From Trichomonas vaginalis G3 (taxonomy: Eukaryota; Parabasalia; Trichomonadida; Trichomonadidae): a stretch of DNA of 64,000 nt. The DNA lies in assembly GCF_026262505.1 (NCBI RefSeq), contig NC_067206.1, forward strand, positions 6,228,879 to 6,292,878. Direction: 5' to 3'. The translations under genes and the position numbers were made by a program. This document shows, in pieces, positions 36,625-47,106 of the stretch. Every line of letters starts with the position of its first letter. Positions within the stretch are counted from its first letter, which is position 1. The notes beneath the pieces are model-generated. The model was given only the letters and a program-made list of their open reading frames with translations, made no database searches and was not told the DNA's origin.

Positions 36625-39600
36625 TTATATGTCATAATAGAACCCACGTGGACCAAGCTTTACTTTCTTCCTGACTGAGTTTTTAACTCTTCTTTTTCCT
36701 TCATTGCCCTCTGCTTGAAGTTGTTGCATCTTTGCATTATGTTCATCTAGTATGTTGCAATTTCCCATGTCCTTTTTGCCTTTTGGCTCTGGTCGCCATC
36801 TCAGGTAACCTATATCCTAGAAAGAGTTTGTCATAGTCTGTATTTGAGTCTTCGCGTATTGTTTGCATGACTCTTTCCTGAGTTTTCCGGTTCAAGCGCT
36901 TCAAACAGTGCCTGTCCATATGGAATAAGCTCGTTTCCAAATATATGTTTTTGTAGCCATTCTGGTTTTCTTTCCATGTTACCAACTATATCTTTTGTGA
37001 ATGGGAAAGCTTTTACCCAATCTTTCAGTCTTGCGTCGTTTATTTCTGTAGTTGGTTTTATTTTTGTCAAGGAACATGTTTTTTCAATACTAACATTTCA
37101 TTTGGTACTGTCCATTTGAGTTTTCTTAAATATTCATCCCTTCTCAGTTCATTGTCTGCAAAGTAAGTTTTTTATGACATTTTGTAAACTTTCGTTTGCA
37201 AGGTCATGTACAATAGGTTCTCTTCCTTCTCCCTCCCTAACTTTCTTTCTAAACTCTTCACCAAATATACCATCTTTATGGTTCTGTGTAGTTCTTTGAG
37301 ATAAATGTTCTAGAACGTCAGGTGTTTATATTTCCATCAGCCATGTTCATTTCATTATACTGGTCCAAAATATCTGCATGTTTCATATCTTTCAATGGCA
37401 TTAAAGCCGGCTTAAAATACCAGCTATATCTTGTTCACCCATTGACTTCCATTGCGTCTACAACTTCTTGGAATTGTGGTTGTAAGTTTATGAACCACCT
37501 ATCCGGATTAGCTTTATGACCCCATCTCATTGTAGTTCCATCGTCTGCAGAAACAAAAGTAGGTTTGTTTCCATCTTGGTTAGGTTCTGAATGAACTTTA
37601 AACAATGTTTCATTTCTATATGTTTTCTTGAAATTTAACCTTTTATTTTCACCGAGTTCATCCGAAGATTGAACGTTAAAATGCTCGTAAGTAAAAAGGG
37701 TTGTTGTATTTGTGTACATTTTCTTTCAGTACTTCCATTCTATGCTGAATATTTTCATCTGGTGTTGGAGTCTTTTGTATGTCGGCAAACATTTTTCGAT
37801 ATTCTTCTACTATGTCAGCCGAATTTTTTTTAGACTCTTGGAAATATTCCATATTCTCCGCATACTCTTGTTGAGGGTCAATATTTTTCGGCTGTTCCAA
37901 ATCTTCATCTAGTTCTGTGAAGTTATTTTCCAAAGGAAGGACTTGTTCGTTCCTTCAGGCTCTTCTAGCTGTGTTGCTGACTACTATTTCTTCCAGTCTG
38001 CTGGTTGTATCTGAACTTCTTCCTGTGGAGTTTCTTGTACCTTCAATCTGCTGGCATTTCATATATTCCGAGACCGTTTTTCAACAATTTCCCTATCTAC
38101 GTCATCCGCATTCATAAGCTTTTGTTCTTTCGTTCCGTCTCTATTTTTTACGCGTTTCATGACGAAAGTTGAATTGTCATTTAGCTCTGACATCAAATAT
38201 CTCGGAGTAAATTCGTTCATGTCATTTGGATGATATGCTATTAAATCATATCCCTTAGCGAGCTTGTATTTTCCAGGTTTGAGATTATATCCGTTTTGGT
38301 GCTGAGCCATAAAGCTAAATAGGTTCGGGTCAGTATTTCCATCCTTGAACTTTCCAATAGCTTCTTTATATCTGTCACTAAAGTCAACAGTATCTGGGAA
38401 ACCACACTCTTCTTTAAGCATTTTTAAGAATTCTTGGTTTCCTTGTTCTCTACTTCTTTTATGTCCTTGCTCTGTTTGTGGTTGTTGTGCTGGTTTTGGT
38501 TGTGGTGCAGGTGCTGGATTTTGAACTGTTGGTTGCTGTGCAGGGTTTTGAACTGTTGGTTTTGGTTGTTGTTGTGGTGCTGGATTTTGAACTGTTGGTT
38601 GTTGTGTTGGTTTTGTTGCATGCCTGTGTCTGTGTCCATGTGACGATGTAAATGTTTTAGGTAGTCCTGGTGCAGGTGCTTCTCTTGGAGGGTTTGGTGG
38701 TATATAAGTTCCACCAGCTGGCACATATGTTCCATCTGCAGCATAATGTCCTACCTGACTTTTCGTTCTTAAGAAAGCATTTACTAGGTCTGTTTTGGTC
38801 TGTTGTAACTCTTTTTCTTGACTTTCCACAACAGTTGCTCTAACGGCGTCATAGGCACTTTGAACTGCCTGTCTCGTTGCTGCATCTGTTATTTTCGTCA
38901 TATTTTGTGCTACTTCTCTTAACTCTTTGTCGAAACCTTCAGACTTCAGTTTCTTTCCAGATGAGAAGTCGTTCACTAGTTTCACCTTACTATGAAGAGC
39001 TTCGAAGGCGTTCTTAAAGTCAGCATTTGTTAAAGCTTCATTTGAACTGTCTTCATCCGCTTGTATTTTTGTCCTTATTGACCCTATGAGTTGGGCTGCT
39101 TTAGCGTTGGCTTGGGCATCTAACCAGTCATTGTTAGCTTTTATATACTCTGCGCTTTTCATTGCCTTTTGCATAGCCGCGTCGTTATTTTTTTCTTGTG
39201 CTAAGTTTTCATACTGTACGGTTTGGTTTTGCAACTGTAAAAGTTTTTCTGCCTTTACATTTGCTTCAACTTCTTTTTTATACTCATCGCTATCCATATA
39301 TGTCTTCAGGGCTTTTTGTTTTATTTCTTCATCTTTTCAGTACTTTATATCGAGTAGTATGGTTTTTCAAATTTACAACATCTTGTTCCATTTTTGCTAC
39401 TTCTGCTGCTTTTTCTGACACTTTTTTTCGCATATTCCTCTGTACTTAGTTCTTTCAGTTGTTCTTCTTTCTTCTTTTTCTCTACGTTTAACTCATTGAG
39501 TTTCTTTGTGTGTCTGTCATATTCTAGTTTCTTTTCGTTTTCACTTATTTGTTTCTGTATGTCTATGTTTGACTTTTTGACATCTGTTATTTGATTTTTG

Positions 39601-39875
39601 AGTGAACTCAAATTCATTTGACTTTGAGGGTTATAAGCTGTTCCGTCTGCAGCTCCACCATAGCCTGCCATTTTCGCTAAAAGTGCCGCTCTTAAACCTC
39701 CGCTCTGTGCACCAATAACTCGGTTTAAAAGCATAGGATTGCTTGACATTTGTTGCAACATAGTGGGGTCATTCAGCATTTGTTGTTGCAACTGTTGTTG
39801 TGGTGTTAGTCTTACTATTGGATGTTTCAATGCTCTCTTCCTCTTACGTATATTCTTACGTAGCTTACGTGGCAT
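36625..39875 (-). pseudogene. Very large structural/core protein, many frameshifts
   Basis: A gene of ~1,080 codons in at least eight phase-shifted pieces. The start MPRKLRKNIRKRKRALKHP is strongly basic. A Gln/Met-rich part and a coiled-coil region (38,900-39,600) follow, then a Pro/Gln-rich linker with VQNPAPQQQPKP repeats and an HGHRHRH run (38,450-38,660). After that come globular parts (DRYKEAIGKF; KAFPFTKDIVGNMERKPEWL) and a basic end. It ends 33 bp before the capsid gene on the same strand. I recognise no polymerase motifs (no DxxSLYPS or DTD). A virion core or scaffold role is inferred. Confidence 0.65.
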
Positions 39876-39919
39876 TTTAAGTGAAGTTAAAAAGCGGCTT
39901 TTGACAGATGTTTTATTGT

Positions 39920-40970
39920 GACTTCTTCGTAAAGACTTTGTTGAGATTTCTTCGTAAATGACCCAAAAATAATGTTTATGTTAGAATGTTAGATCTAACA
40001 TGTTTTCTAACACGTTTTCTAACATCGTAGAAAACATACAAAATCATGAAATTTACACCCAAAAATAATGTTTATGTTAGAATGTTAGATCTAACACCTT
40101 TTCTAACATGTTTTCTAACCTCTTGAATTTTCATGAACTTTCTTGTCAATGTTTTGTTGAGACTTTGTAAAGTTCTTCATCGTAAAGACTTTGTAAAGTC
40201 TTTCTCATGAACTTTCTTGTCAATGTTTTGTTGAGACTTTGTAAAGTTCTTCATCGTAAAGACTTTGTAAAGAAAGTTCATGACAAATTCAAGAGGGTAG
40301 AAAAGAGGTTAGAAAAGAGGTTATATCTAACCTTCTACCCTAAACATTATTTTTGTCTGATTTTACGATGAAATCATGACAAAACATTTACGAAGAAGTC
40401 TTGACAAAACATTTACGATGAAATTCATGAGTTTTCTACGATGTTAGAAAAGAGGTTATATCTAACCTTCTACCCTAAACATTATTTTTGTCTGATTTTA
40501 CGATGAAATCATGACAAAACATTTACGAAGAAGTCTTGACAAAACATATACGATGAAATTCATGAGTTTTCTACGATGTTAGAAAACATGTTAAAAAGGT
40601 GTTAGATCTAACATTCTAACATAAACATTATTTTTGGTCATTTACGCTCATTACGAAGAAGTCATGACAAAACATTTACGATGAAATTCATGAGTTTTCT
40701 ACGATGTTAGAAAACATGTTAGAAAAGGTGTTAGATCTAACATTCTAACATAAACATTATTTTTTGGTCATTTACGCTCATTACGAAGAAGTCTTGACAA
40801 AACATTTACGATGAAATCATGACAAAACATTTACGAAGAAGAAGTCTTGACAAAACATTTACGAAGAAGTCTTGACAAAACATTTACGAAGAAGTCTTGA
40901 CAAAACATTTACGAAGAAGAAGTCTTGACAAAACATGAAAACATATATAATGTTTTCGACCAAGAAGACT
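39920..40970. repeat. Right-end repeat region: hairpin units and 25-bp repeats
   Basis: It holds six or seven hairpin units (cores TGTTAGATCTAACA at 39,985, 40,085, 40,610 and 40,735; GGTTATATCTAACC at 40,320 and 40,455). A ~65-bp direct repeat starting TCATGAACTTTCTTGTCAAT occurs at 40,132 and 40,203. Many copies of TTTACGAAGAAGTCTTGACA lie between 40,380 and 40,940. It contains no gene. It mirrors the repeat content of the left end. Confidence 0.9.
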
Positions 40971-41003
40971 AACAATTTTCCGAATAAAAACTTCATTTAT
41001 ACT

Positions 41004-41049
41004 AAACATCTTCGGGGCTAGAAGGCACGAAGTGCCTGGAAGCCCCACT

Positions 41050-41094
<45 letters not shown>
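41004..41094. repeat. Right terminal inverted repeat with terminal T-tract
   Basis: AAACATCTTCGGGGCTAGAAG through CCCACTCCC (41,004-41,052) followed by 42 T residues. Inverted partner of 16,387-16,473. Confidence 0.95.

Positions 41095-41099
<5 letters not shown>
41095..41099. repeat. Target-site duplication AAACT (right copy)
   Basis: Same five bases as at 16,382-16,386, in the same orientation. Confidence 0.85.
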
Positions 41100-41674
41100 G
41101 AACTAATTTACTACTTCTCCAATTAACACTCATGAACAATGTTTTTTTAAAAAAAATATAATTTTTTATTCTAAATTTTACATTAACATGTCATTTATTA
41201 TGATCTCATAAAACATATCCATATATTATAGTTACAGTAATATTAAAATTTCAAATTTTGAATTAATTTGGTTATATTATGACCATTAAGCCAAGATCCC
41301 AACTTCTCTATGCTATCTATGAATTTCAACTCTATATGTAACTAACACGTTATAAGTTTTGTTTATAAATATAAGGTGCATTTCAGTAAATTACTCTTTT
41401 ATAATAGTTCTTTTATTACAGCTATAAAATCTATACTAAATCTATATGTTTTTATACTAAATTTATTAATTGTAATACTAATTTTAATTGTTGCTGATCA
41501 TATGCTAATTTTTATATGAAATCCTTAATTAGAAACTTGAGTTGAATATATATTATATGAAACAATCGGTGTTTAAAACAAAATACAGCTTGATTTATAT
41601 AGTAATTTATGCTTTACATGTATTTTATATAAATTTTTATTGAATTCAAATATTCAATAGTTTTTTATGCTAGA
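41100..41674. other. Intergenic, no gene seen
   Basis: About 575 bp of very AT-rich sequence with no ORF or repeat of note. Confidence 0.5.
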
Positions 41675-42625
41675 TTGTTGCATGCTAAGTTCGGTCAACG
41701 ATAGAAATTGAGTGGAAATTAATCGTCGAGGAAGTACGATTATGTAAAGTAAAAAAATGTTGTGGGATTTTTAATATTATATATTATTTTATAATAAAAT
41801 TTTTTTGAGTCATTTTAAGAAGCACATATAATTTTTTGAATTTAAAAATTAAAGTAGTGTCAAACGAATTTATCACTTAATTTAATACTCAGATTTCTTA
41901 AAATTAATGAAAAAAAGGTTTTCTGAGAACTTTTGAGAATGGTTTTCAAATTCCATTATTGAAAATATATAGGTATTGTATGAAATTCAAACTCTATATT
42001 TATTAAAATTCTAAATTTTTAATAAAATAACTTTTCAGAGGAATATGATTTTGAATGGTTGATTAATAAGTATAAAAATGTCTACGATTTTAAGGAGGGA
42101 ATTGTTCCTTATGAGGTATACATCATAACTATATACCTCATAAGGAACAATTCCCTCTTGATAGCTGGGAAACTTTCTCTGAATAACTTATCATTTGGAG
42201 AAAGTTTCCCAGCTATCTATTAGAAACTAAAGGCTGTGAGGCACTAATATATAATCAGTGCCTCATAGCCTTTAGTTTCTTATTAAAAACGAGAAAACTT
42301 GTTCGAAATGATAAACAATTTCGAACAAGTTTTCTCGTTTTAAGGAGGGAATTGTTCCTTATGAGGTATACATCATAACTATATACCTCATAAGGAACAA
42401 TTCCCTCTTGATATCCTGGATATTTTTGAATATATTTTTTTAATTAAAGTTCTCAAAAGTATTATCAAAAGTGATTTTTTTAAAATATCTCCAATTAATT
42501 AACTAATTAAAAGTATTATATTTTTCAAATTAAATAGTTTTTCAATTTTTTTGAAGGAATTGAGATACTTCCCACGACAATAAAATTGAGAGGTTTACAT
42601 TATGACTGATCTTAGCATGCAACAA
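41675..42625. mobile_element. TIR-bounded non-autonomous element made of hairpins
   Basis: The ends TTGTTGCATGCTAAG at 41,675 and CTTAGCATGCAACAA at 42,611 are inverted copies, with weaker similarity continuing inward for ~40 bp. No coding capacity exists. The centre is a run of five long hairpins (42,095-42,407). A target duplication could not be settled (GA or AGATT are possible), so the transposon family stays open. Like the 13.48-kb element it pairs modest ends with an interior of long hairpins. Confidence 0.6.
42095..42407. repeat. Array of five long hairpins
   Basis: Stems: 42,095-42,120 with 42,132-42,157 (26 bp, perfect); 42,160-42,179 with 42,198-42,217 (20 bp, perfect); 42,222-42,245 with 42,257-42,280 (24 bp, one G:U); 42,286-42,309 with 42,318-42,341 (24 bp, perfect); 42,345-42,370 with 42,382-42,407 (26 bp, exact repeat of the first hairpin, loop included). 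Loops are 8-18 nt. Confidence 0.92.
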
Positions 42626-44156
42626 GATTAGTTGTATTTATTTAAATATATTATATTGGCAACCTTTCTTTACCCTGTCCTAATAAACGCATTTTGTAAA
42701 AAAATATAGTGCATCAGTTTCGAACTAGCGTCCACGGTACCCAATAGTAAGGGGTAATAACCATTCGACCATTTGCCACGTAAAGCATCGCCAGATTTTT
42801 TTGTATTTAATCACTCCCAAAACACTGTTTTGGCTTATTGGAAGCATATCAGACATAATCGCCATAATCAAAAAATCTATATACCCAATAAGTAATAAAT
42901 TTGTCGATATAGATTTTCCATAAAATTAGTTTTTAGTCTGATCTTAAAATAAATTTAATTTTTTGTAAAAAAAAATCACATTTAAAAGTACCTTTTTAGT
43001 AGCTCGAAATCCTGTTGGTGGATTTCGGGCGTAATTCAAAATTAGCTTTTCTTCTACATATGCAAGCTATATTTTAAATATGGGGCAAATCGGATCGGCG
43101 AAAGGAGTTTAGTTACCTTTATAAAATATTAAATAATATATCATATATCAATCAAACACAGATTATTTAGTAGTGCTCTTACGTCTGTATGACATGACAT
43201 TTAATTCTGTTATTTATGGTTAATTTTCAATATGAATCTTCATGCCGGTTGTCAGGATTTTGAATTAACCTTTATGCCAGATAGGCGTAAGTACATTCTT
43301 ATATATATTTCTCCAAATTATTTGATCAAACTTGATGCTTATAAAATAATTCCTATCTATTTATTATCATATGAGGTGTAATTACATTTCTGCAGCAACA
43401 TTGTAAGAGAAACAAGAAATATGATGATATGATGAAGTTTCATATAATATATTTAATCATTTAGGATTATTTATCCATTGAATTATTTCAATGTTATTCC
43501 TTTTCTTAGTCGAAGTTTTTATTTGATCAACGAATTGGATTCCATCATGTCATGACATAGATTATTCGATATTGACTTCAATTTATGATAGAAACACATT
43601 CATCGCACTCTTCAATATTCAAAAATAAATTAATATCAATGACTTTACTTATCAAACAATTCATTTTTGTTTTCTTGCTGTTTATCTTCATCAGTCAAGT
43701 GGTCAATCGAATGTTGACGAAGTGTTGTTTTTCTATACTCAATTTCATACACATTGCATGTGCTCATAATGATTTGATAGTTCTTAATGAACTCTCATTT
43801 ACTTCATCTTCTGATATCATAGTATGTAAAAATAATTATTAAACAGTTTATAATTTATCGAATAAAAAGTTGTCAACTTTAAATGAAACATGAATTTATC
43901 GATTAAATTCATAAATTTTTATTATTTTTGAACCACAGCGAATAGCAATCAATTTTCCCCCTAGAAACACTGATTTTAGTGACCCTAAAATGGTTACCAA
44001 AAAAAAATCCAGGATTAATAAAAATCATTAGAAAGACAATGTGGATATGGTATGGATATTTAAAAAAGTTATTTTAGCAGAAATTCTCTAATTACAACAT
44101 CTTTCAATGGAAACAATTCAATTTTTTTTGAAAAATTTTGACATTTTGTTTCAAAA
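42626..44156. other. Intergenic; carries the duplicated block before paralogue B
   Basis: About 1.5 kb without a convincing gene. A degenerate tRNA-like stretch lies at ~42,717-42,785 (minus) and a small ORF at 43,585 is not supported. The final ~88 bp match 12,492-12,578 almost exactly. Confidence 0.5.
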
Positions 44157-44897
44157 ATGTTTTTCAGACTTATCTCAACGATATATGCTTACATTCATGA
44201 ACTATACATTTCACTCTTGTCAAGAATCTTCTGCTATTGGTTTAAGAAACGAGATGAATACTTCCGAATACATCCCAAATTTTGCAAAATAATTTATTTA
44301 TATCAACATGGAAGTGTTCGTGGCCCTTTCTACAGGCTCAATTTATCAGAGAACGTCGTTGAATATTTAAAATCTATATATATTCCAGAAGGATTTAGAT
44401 TCAATGGACTTTATGTTCATTCAATAGATAGCTTCCTATTATTCACTAAAGGGATTAATCTGTATGAAGAAGATTTCGACAATATTGCGAGACTGGCAGT
44501 TGGCGCATTTCTTAGAGAGCTTGAACAAAAGAGTCAAATTTATACCGTATACACTATTAGCGAGATTGGTTTTGTAGTTGAAGAGCTAGTATTAAAATTT
44601 CTTAAGAAACCAGAGATGAACACACCAGACGAAATAATTTCATACTTGTTAGAATTTTCCAAAGCAGCAGAACGAATTCCATGGATTATAGTCGAATTTG
44701 ATTCAAAATTTAGTACAAAAAATTTCAAACAAACGAAATTTAGATACAACGAGATCAACTATTCAAATAATCCATTAAAAATATACTTTGAACTTTTGGA
44801 CAAATACTCCATAGACAAGAATGATCCCTTATGGTACCTTTATTGCTTATTGCACAATGAAATTAAGGAGCGTTCTCCTCCAACAGAAGCATGTTGA
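44157..44897 (+). CDS. Unknown protein, paralogue B (246 aa)
   Basis: Second copy of the gene at 12,579-13,322. The hydrophobic N-terminus, the central VEELVLKFLKKPEMNTPDEI block and the ERIPW motif are kept. The C-terminal 40 residues have diverged (DKYSIDKNDPLWYLYCLLHN). The upstream block and a short overlapping upstream ORF (ATG at 44,107) are shared with copy A. Two intact but diverged copies suggest that both are or were functional. Confidence 0.65.
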   Translation: MFFRLISTIYAYIHELYISLLSRIFCYWFKKRDEYFRIHPKFCKIIYLYQHGSVRGPFYRLNLSENVVEYLKSIYIPEGFRFNGLYVHSIDSFLLFTKGINLYEEDFDNIARLAVGAFLRELEQKSQIYTVYTISEIGFVVEELVLKFLKKPEMNTPDEIISYLLEFSKAAERIPWIIVEFDSKFSTKNFKQTKFRYNEINYSNNPLKIYFELLDKYSIDKNDPLWYLYCLLHNEIKERSPPTEAC

Positions 44898-45920
44898 CAG
44901 TTGTCACTCAAAATCATGTGTACCATCACAGTTAAGTTTTGTTGCACCTTTCATCCTTTATTCTAAGTGAAATTAATTTTCTTCCAAAAAAATATTTCGA
45001 GAAATCAGTTCAAATAAAAGGCTAATTTAGTATGCATTGATTGCATATTCTGTTTATCCTATTATTTTTAAGCTAATGCTAAAAGATGGAATGATGTGCT
45101 AATTAAAAATTTACATGTCTGGAAAGAAGAATAAGCATACTTTCCATCAGCTAAATAGGGAAAAGAACGAGTGTCATGCAAGCAAGATCGACCAGAAGCA
45201 TGACACTATGAAATCAGACACGTTTGAGTCTTTAATTGCAGAATTTTGGCAATAAAGAGGTTTTTTTATCAAAATCATGAATAAAATAGCTATAAATGAA
45301 TATTTAACGAATTTTATATGTTTAAATAAATTACTTTTCACAATATCAGAATGAATTTATTTGATTCCAAAGTTAATATACAAACTATCAGAGCACGAAC
45401 CTACAGTTGTATGCAAAGTTATCCGATACTATAAAACTAGACTTACTCTGCATTTATTCAACGACTTTTTATTTACCAATGAGAATTGATAAAATCCTAT
45501 TTATATTGTCACTCATTTTCTAAATCATGACTTTTGTGTTCAAATAAATAGTGGCAGATTTGATCTGCTCGATATAAAAATTAATTCACAAAAATATCAC
45601 TTTTATGTAAACTATTCAATTTAATTATTTCAATGAATAAATTTTTGAAAAAACTCACACAAAACCATTTCAATAATTTAATTGATAGGAACTTTTGAAT
45701 AATTATAGAAAAATTGATGCATTTAATGCTACTTTCCGGACCAACAATCAAAATATTTCAATTGTGGTTCGACCGATTTATCTTTTGAAATGCTATGTGA
45801 AAATGTTCTCATTATGGCACACAACAGAAGAATTGCATTAATTTGCTAGTAAACGAAAACAGTTTTATTAAATAAACATTTAAATTCAAACAATATTAAT
45901 TCAGAAAAAAATAATACAAA
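44898..45920. other. Intergenic with one perfect hairpin
   Basis: No gene is seen in about 1 kb. GTGTCATGC (45,171-45,179) and GCATGACAC (45,198-45,206) form a perfect 9-bp stem with an 18-nt loop. A shorter GGAAAG/CTTTCC pair lies 40 bp before it. Confidence 0.5.
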
Positions 45921-46532
45921 TTAGCAGCAGCTTGAGTGTGAAATTGGCTCTTTCTTGACGATAATGTTAATTGGGCATTCATCCGAAGAAGAAAACTCCG
46001 GATTTATAAGAGATTTGATGAACAACTTTAAAGCACTGTCTACACCATCTCCGCTTTTGGCAGATACTTTAAAGTTATGTACTACATGATTTTTCTTCAT
46101 CCATGAATTGATCATTTCGTCACTAATTTTTGGATCTAAATCTGATTTGTTGCCAAGGAGAAGAACAGGCATTTCATAATTTGTATCAACTTTGCATGTG
46201 TCAAGGAATAATTCCATGTATGCATCGATTGCCTCGAATGATTCAATTGAAGTTAGATCATAAACTAAAATCATACCATTTGCACCACGTAATAGGGATG
46301 GAGCAACCGATCTAAACCTTTCTTGACCAGATGTATCCCATAGCATTGTTGTTACTTCTGTATCATCAACCATCATGGTGTTTGTAAAGAATCCTGCTCC
46401 AATTGTAGACAAAGTTTTGTCCATGAAACTTCCATTGCAATATCTGTTAATAATTGAAGTCTTGCCAACATAAAGTGGACCAAGAACTACAATTTTGAGA
46501 TCTAAGGACGATTCATGGAATGATGGTCCCAT
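45921..46532 (-). CDS. Rab-family small GTPase (Rab5/21-like), 203 aa
   Basis: Membrane-traffic GTPase. All G motifs are present: P-loop GPLYVGKTS (residues 18-26), effector loop LSTIGAGFFTNTM, G3 WDTSGQERF, G4 GNKSDLD and G5 VSAK. The C-terminus HSSCC carries two cysteines for geranylgeranylation. The effector region and LRGANGMILVYDLTS are closest to the Rab5/Rab21 group, which acts on early endosomes. G3 has Ser in place of the usual Ala (DTAGQE), which may alter hydrolysis. The open frame extends 16 codons upstream to a TTG, but the ATG at 46,532 is the first Met and gives a normal Rab length. Confidence 0.93.
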   Translation of the reverse strand: MGPSFHESSLDLKIVVLGPLYVGKTSIINRYCNGSFMDKTLSTIGAGFFTNTMMVDDTEVTTMLWDTSGQERFRSVAPSLLRGANGMILVYDLTSIESFEAIDAYMELFLDTCKVDTNYEMPVLLLGNKSDLDPKISDEMINSWMKKNHVVHNFKVSAKSGDGVDSALKLFIKSLINPEFSSSDECPINIIVKKEPISHSSCC

Positions 46533-47003
46533 CGAAATGAATTGAATAGAATTTGAGATGCCTTCATTTTTTGAGAACAAAAGTTTCTATCATATTAATG
46601 ATTCTACAATGCATTTTGTCATTAAAGTTTCGTATTTCAAATAAAACGATGGGGCCAAAATTATCACAATTTTTGAGAGACCATTAACTTTGTATAAGTA
46701 AATGACATTTTAGATAAATAGATTTGATGTTTAATAGGCATATTACAACGTTGGAATAAAAAAAATCTGGGCATTCAATTTGAAACACTATTCAATTTTT
46801 AAATTCCGATATTCGTACTTGCGTTTATTATTGGAATATAACTAACAATTTAGAAACCAAGATAAAATTTTATTTACAGACAATTTATCTTATCAACTTT
46901 AAATTCGGCATATATTTTTAGTATATATTAATATTTAAAAATAAAATTTCGTATAAAGTTTTTTTCATATTGTAAAGAATTTTTCCAAGCCATTGTTCAA
47001 AAC
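46533..47003. other. Intergenic 5' flank of the Rab gene
   Basis: AT-rich, no gene or repeat seen. It ends at the TTAA target site of the transposon. Confidence 0.5.
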
Positions 47004-47007
47004 TTAA

Positions 47008-47106
47008 GGGTATAGTCCACTAAAAATTTTTAAGTTTTGACAATGAAAATAAGCTCTGTGACCATGTAAATATATATCTATGCAAAACGAGAGGTTATGC
47101 CATAAT
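47008..47106. repeat. Left terminal inverted repeat of the TTAA transposon
   Basis: Starts GGGTATAGTCCACTAAAAAT. Imperfect inverted partner at 49,911-50,007, which in inverted sense starts GGGTATAGTAAACTCAAAAT. Confidence 0.85.

Larger units (their letters stand above)
16387..41094. mobile_element. 24.7-kb integrated virus-like element, Maverick/Polinton type with SF3 helicase
   Basis: The boundaries are set by inverted repeats of ~90 bp and a 5-bp target duplication. Gene order, left to right: methylase, small virion-type proteins, fibre and collar proteins (+), integrase (-), small ORFs (+), three KilA-N genes (+), tRNA-like sequence, then on the minus strand ATPase, a small protein, helicase, penton-like protein, an unknown, major capsid protein and a ~1,080-codon protein. 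Known Mavericks carry a protein-primed DNA polymerase B and usually a cysteine protease. I find neither here. Codon and base composition resemble the host, but intergenic regions are full of short tandem and hairpin repeats. Many genes carry frameshifts, so this copy is probably not able to form virions by itself. Confidence 0.9.

Noticed and set aside
38424-38744. 106-aa ORF on the minus strand rich in Gln and His
   Set aside because: An out-of-phase reading of the Pro/Gln-rich part of the large core gene.
16527-39875. Programmed ribosomal frameshifting as explanation of the broken genes
   Set aside because: There are too many sites, in genes of every kind, without shared slippery heptamers, and one falls inside Walker A. 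Decay or assembly error fits better.
36625-39875. Broken DNA polymerase B
   Set aside because: Length would fit, but none of the pieces shows polymerase or exonuclease motifs. The composition is basic, coiled-coil and Pro/Gln-rich.
42717-42785. Second tRNA-like sequence on the minus strand
   Set aside because: A and B boxes have two or more mismatches each, stems do not close and the acceptor does not pair. At most an old pseudo-tRNA.
43585-43842. 85-aa ORF with a hydrophobic segment
   Set aside because: Isolated in AT-rich intergenic DNA, no homology recognised and no conserved start region. Likely chance.
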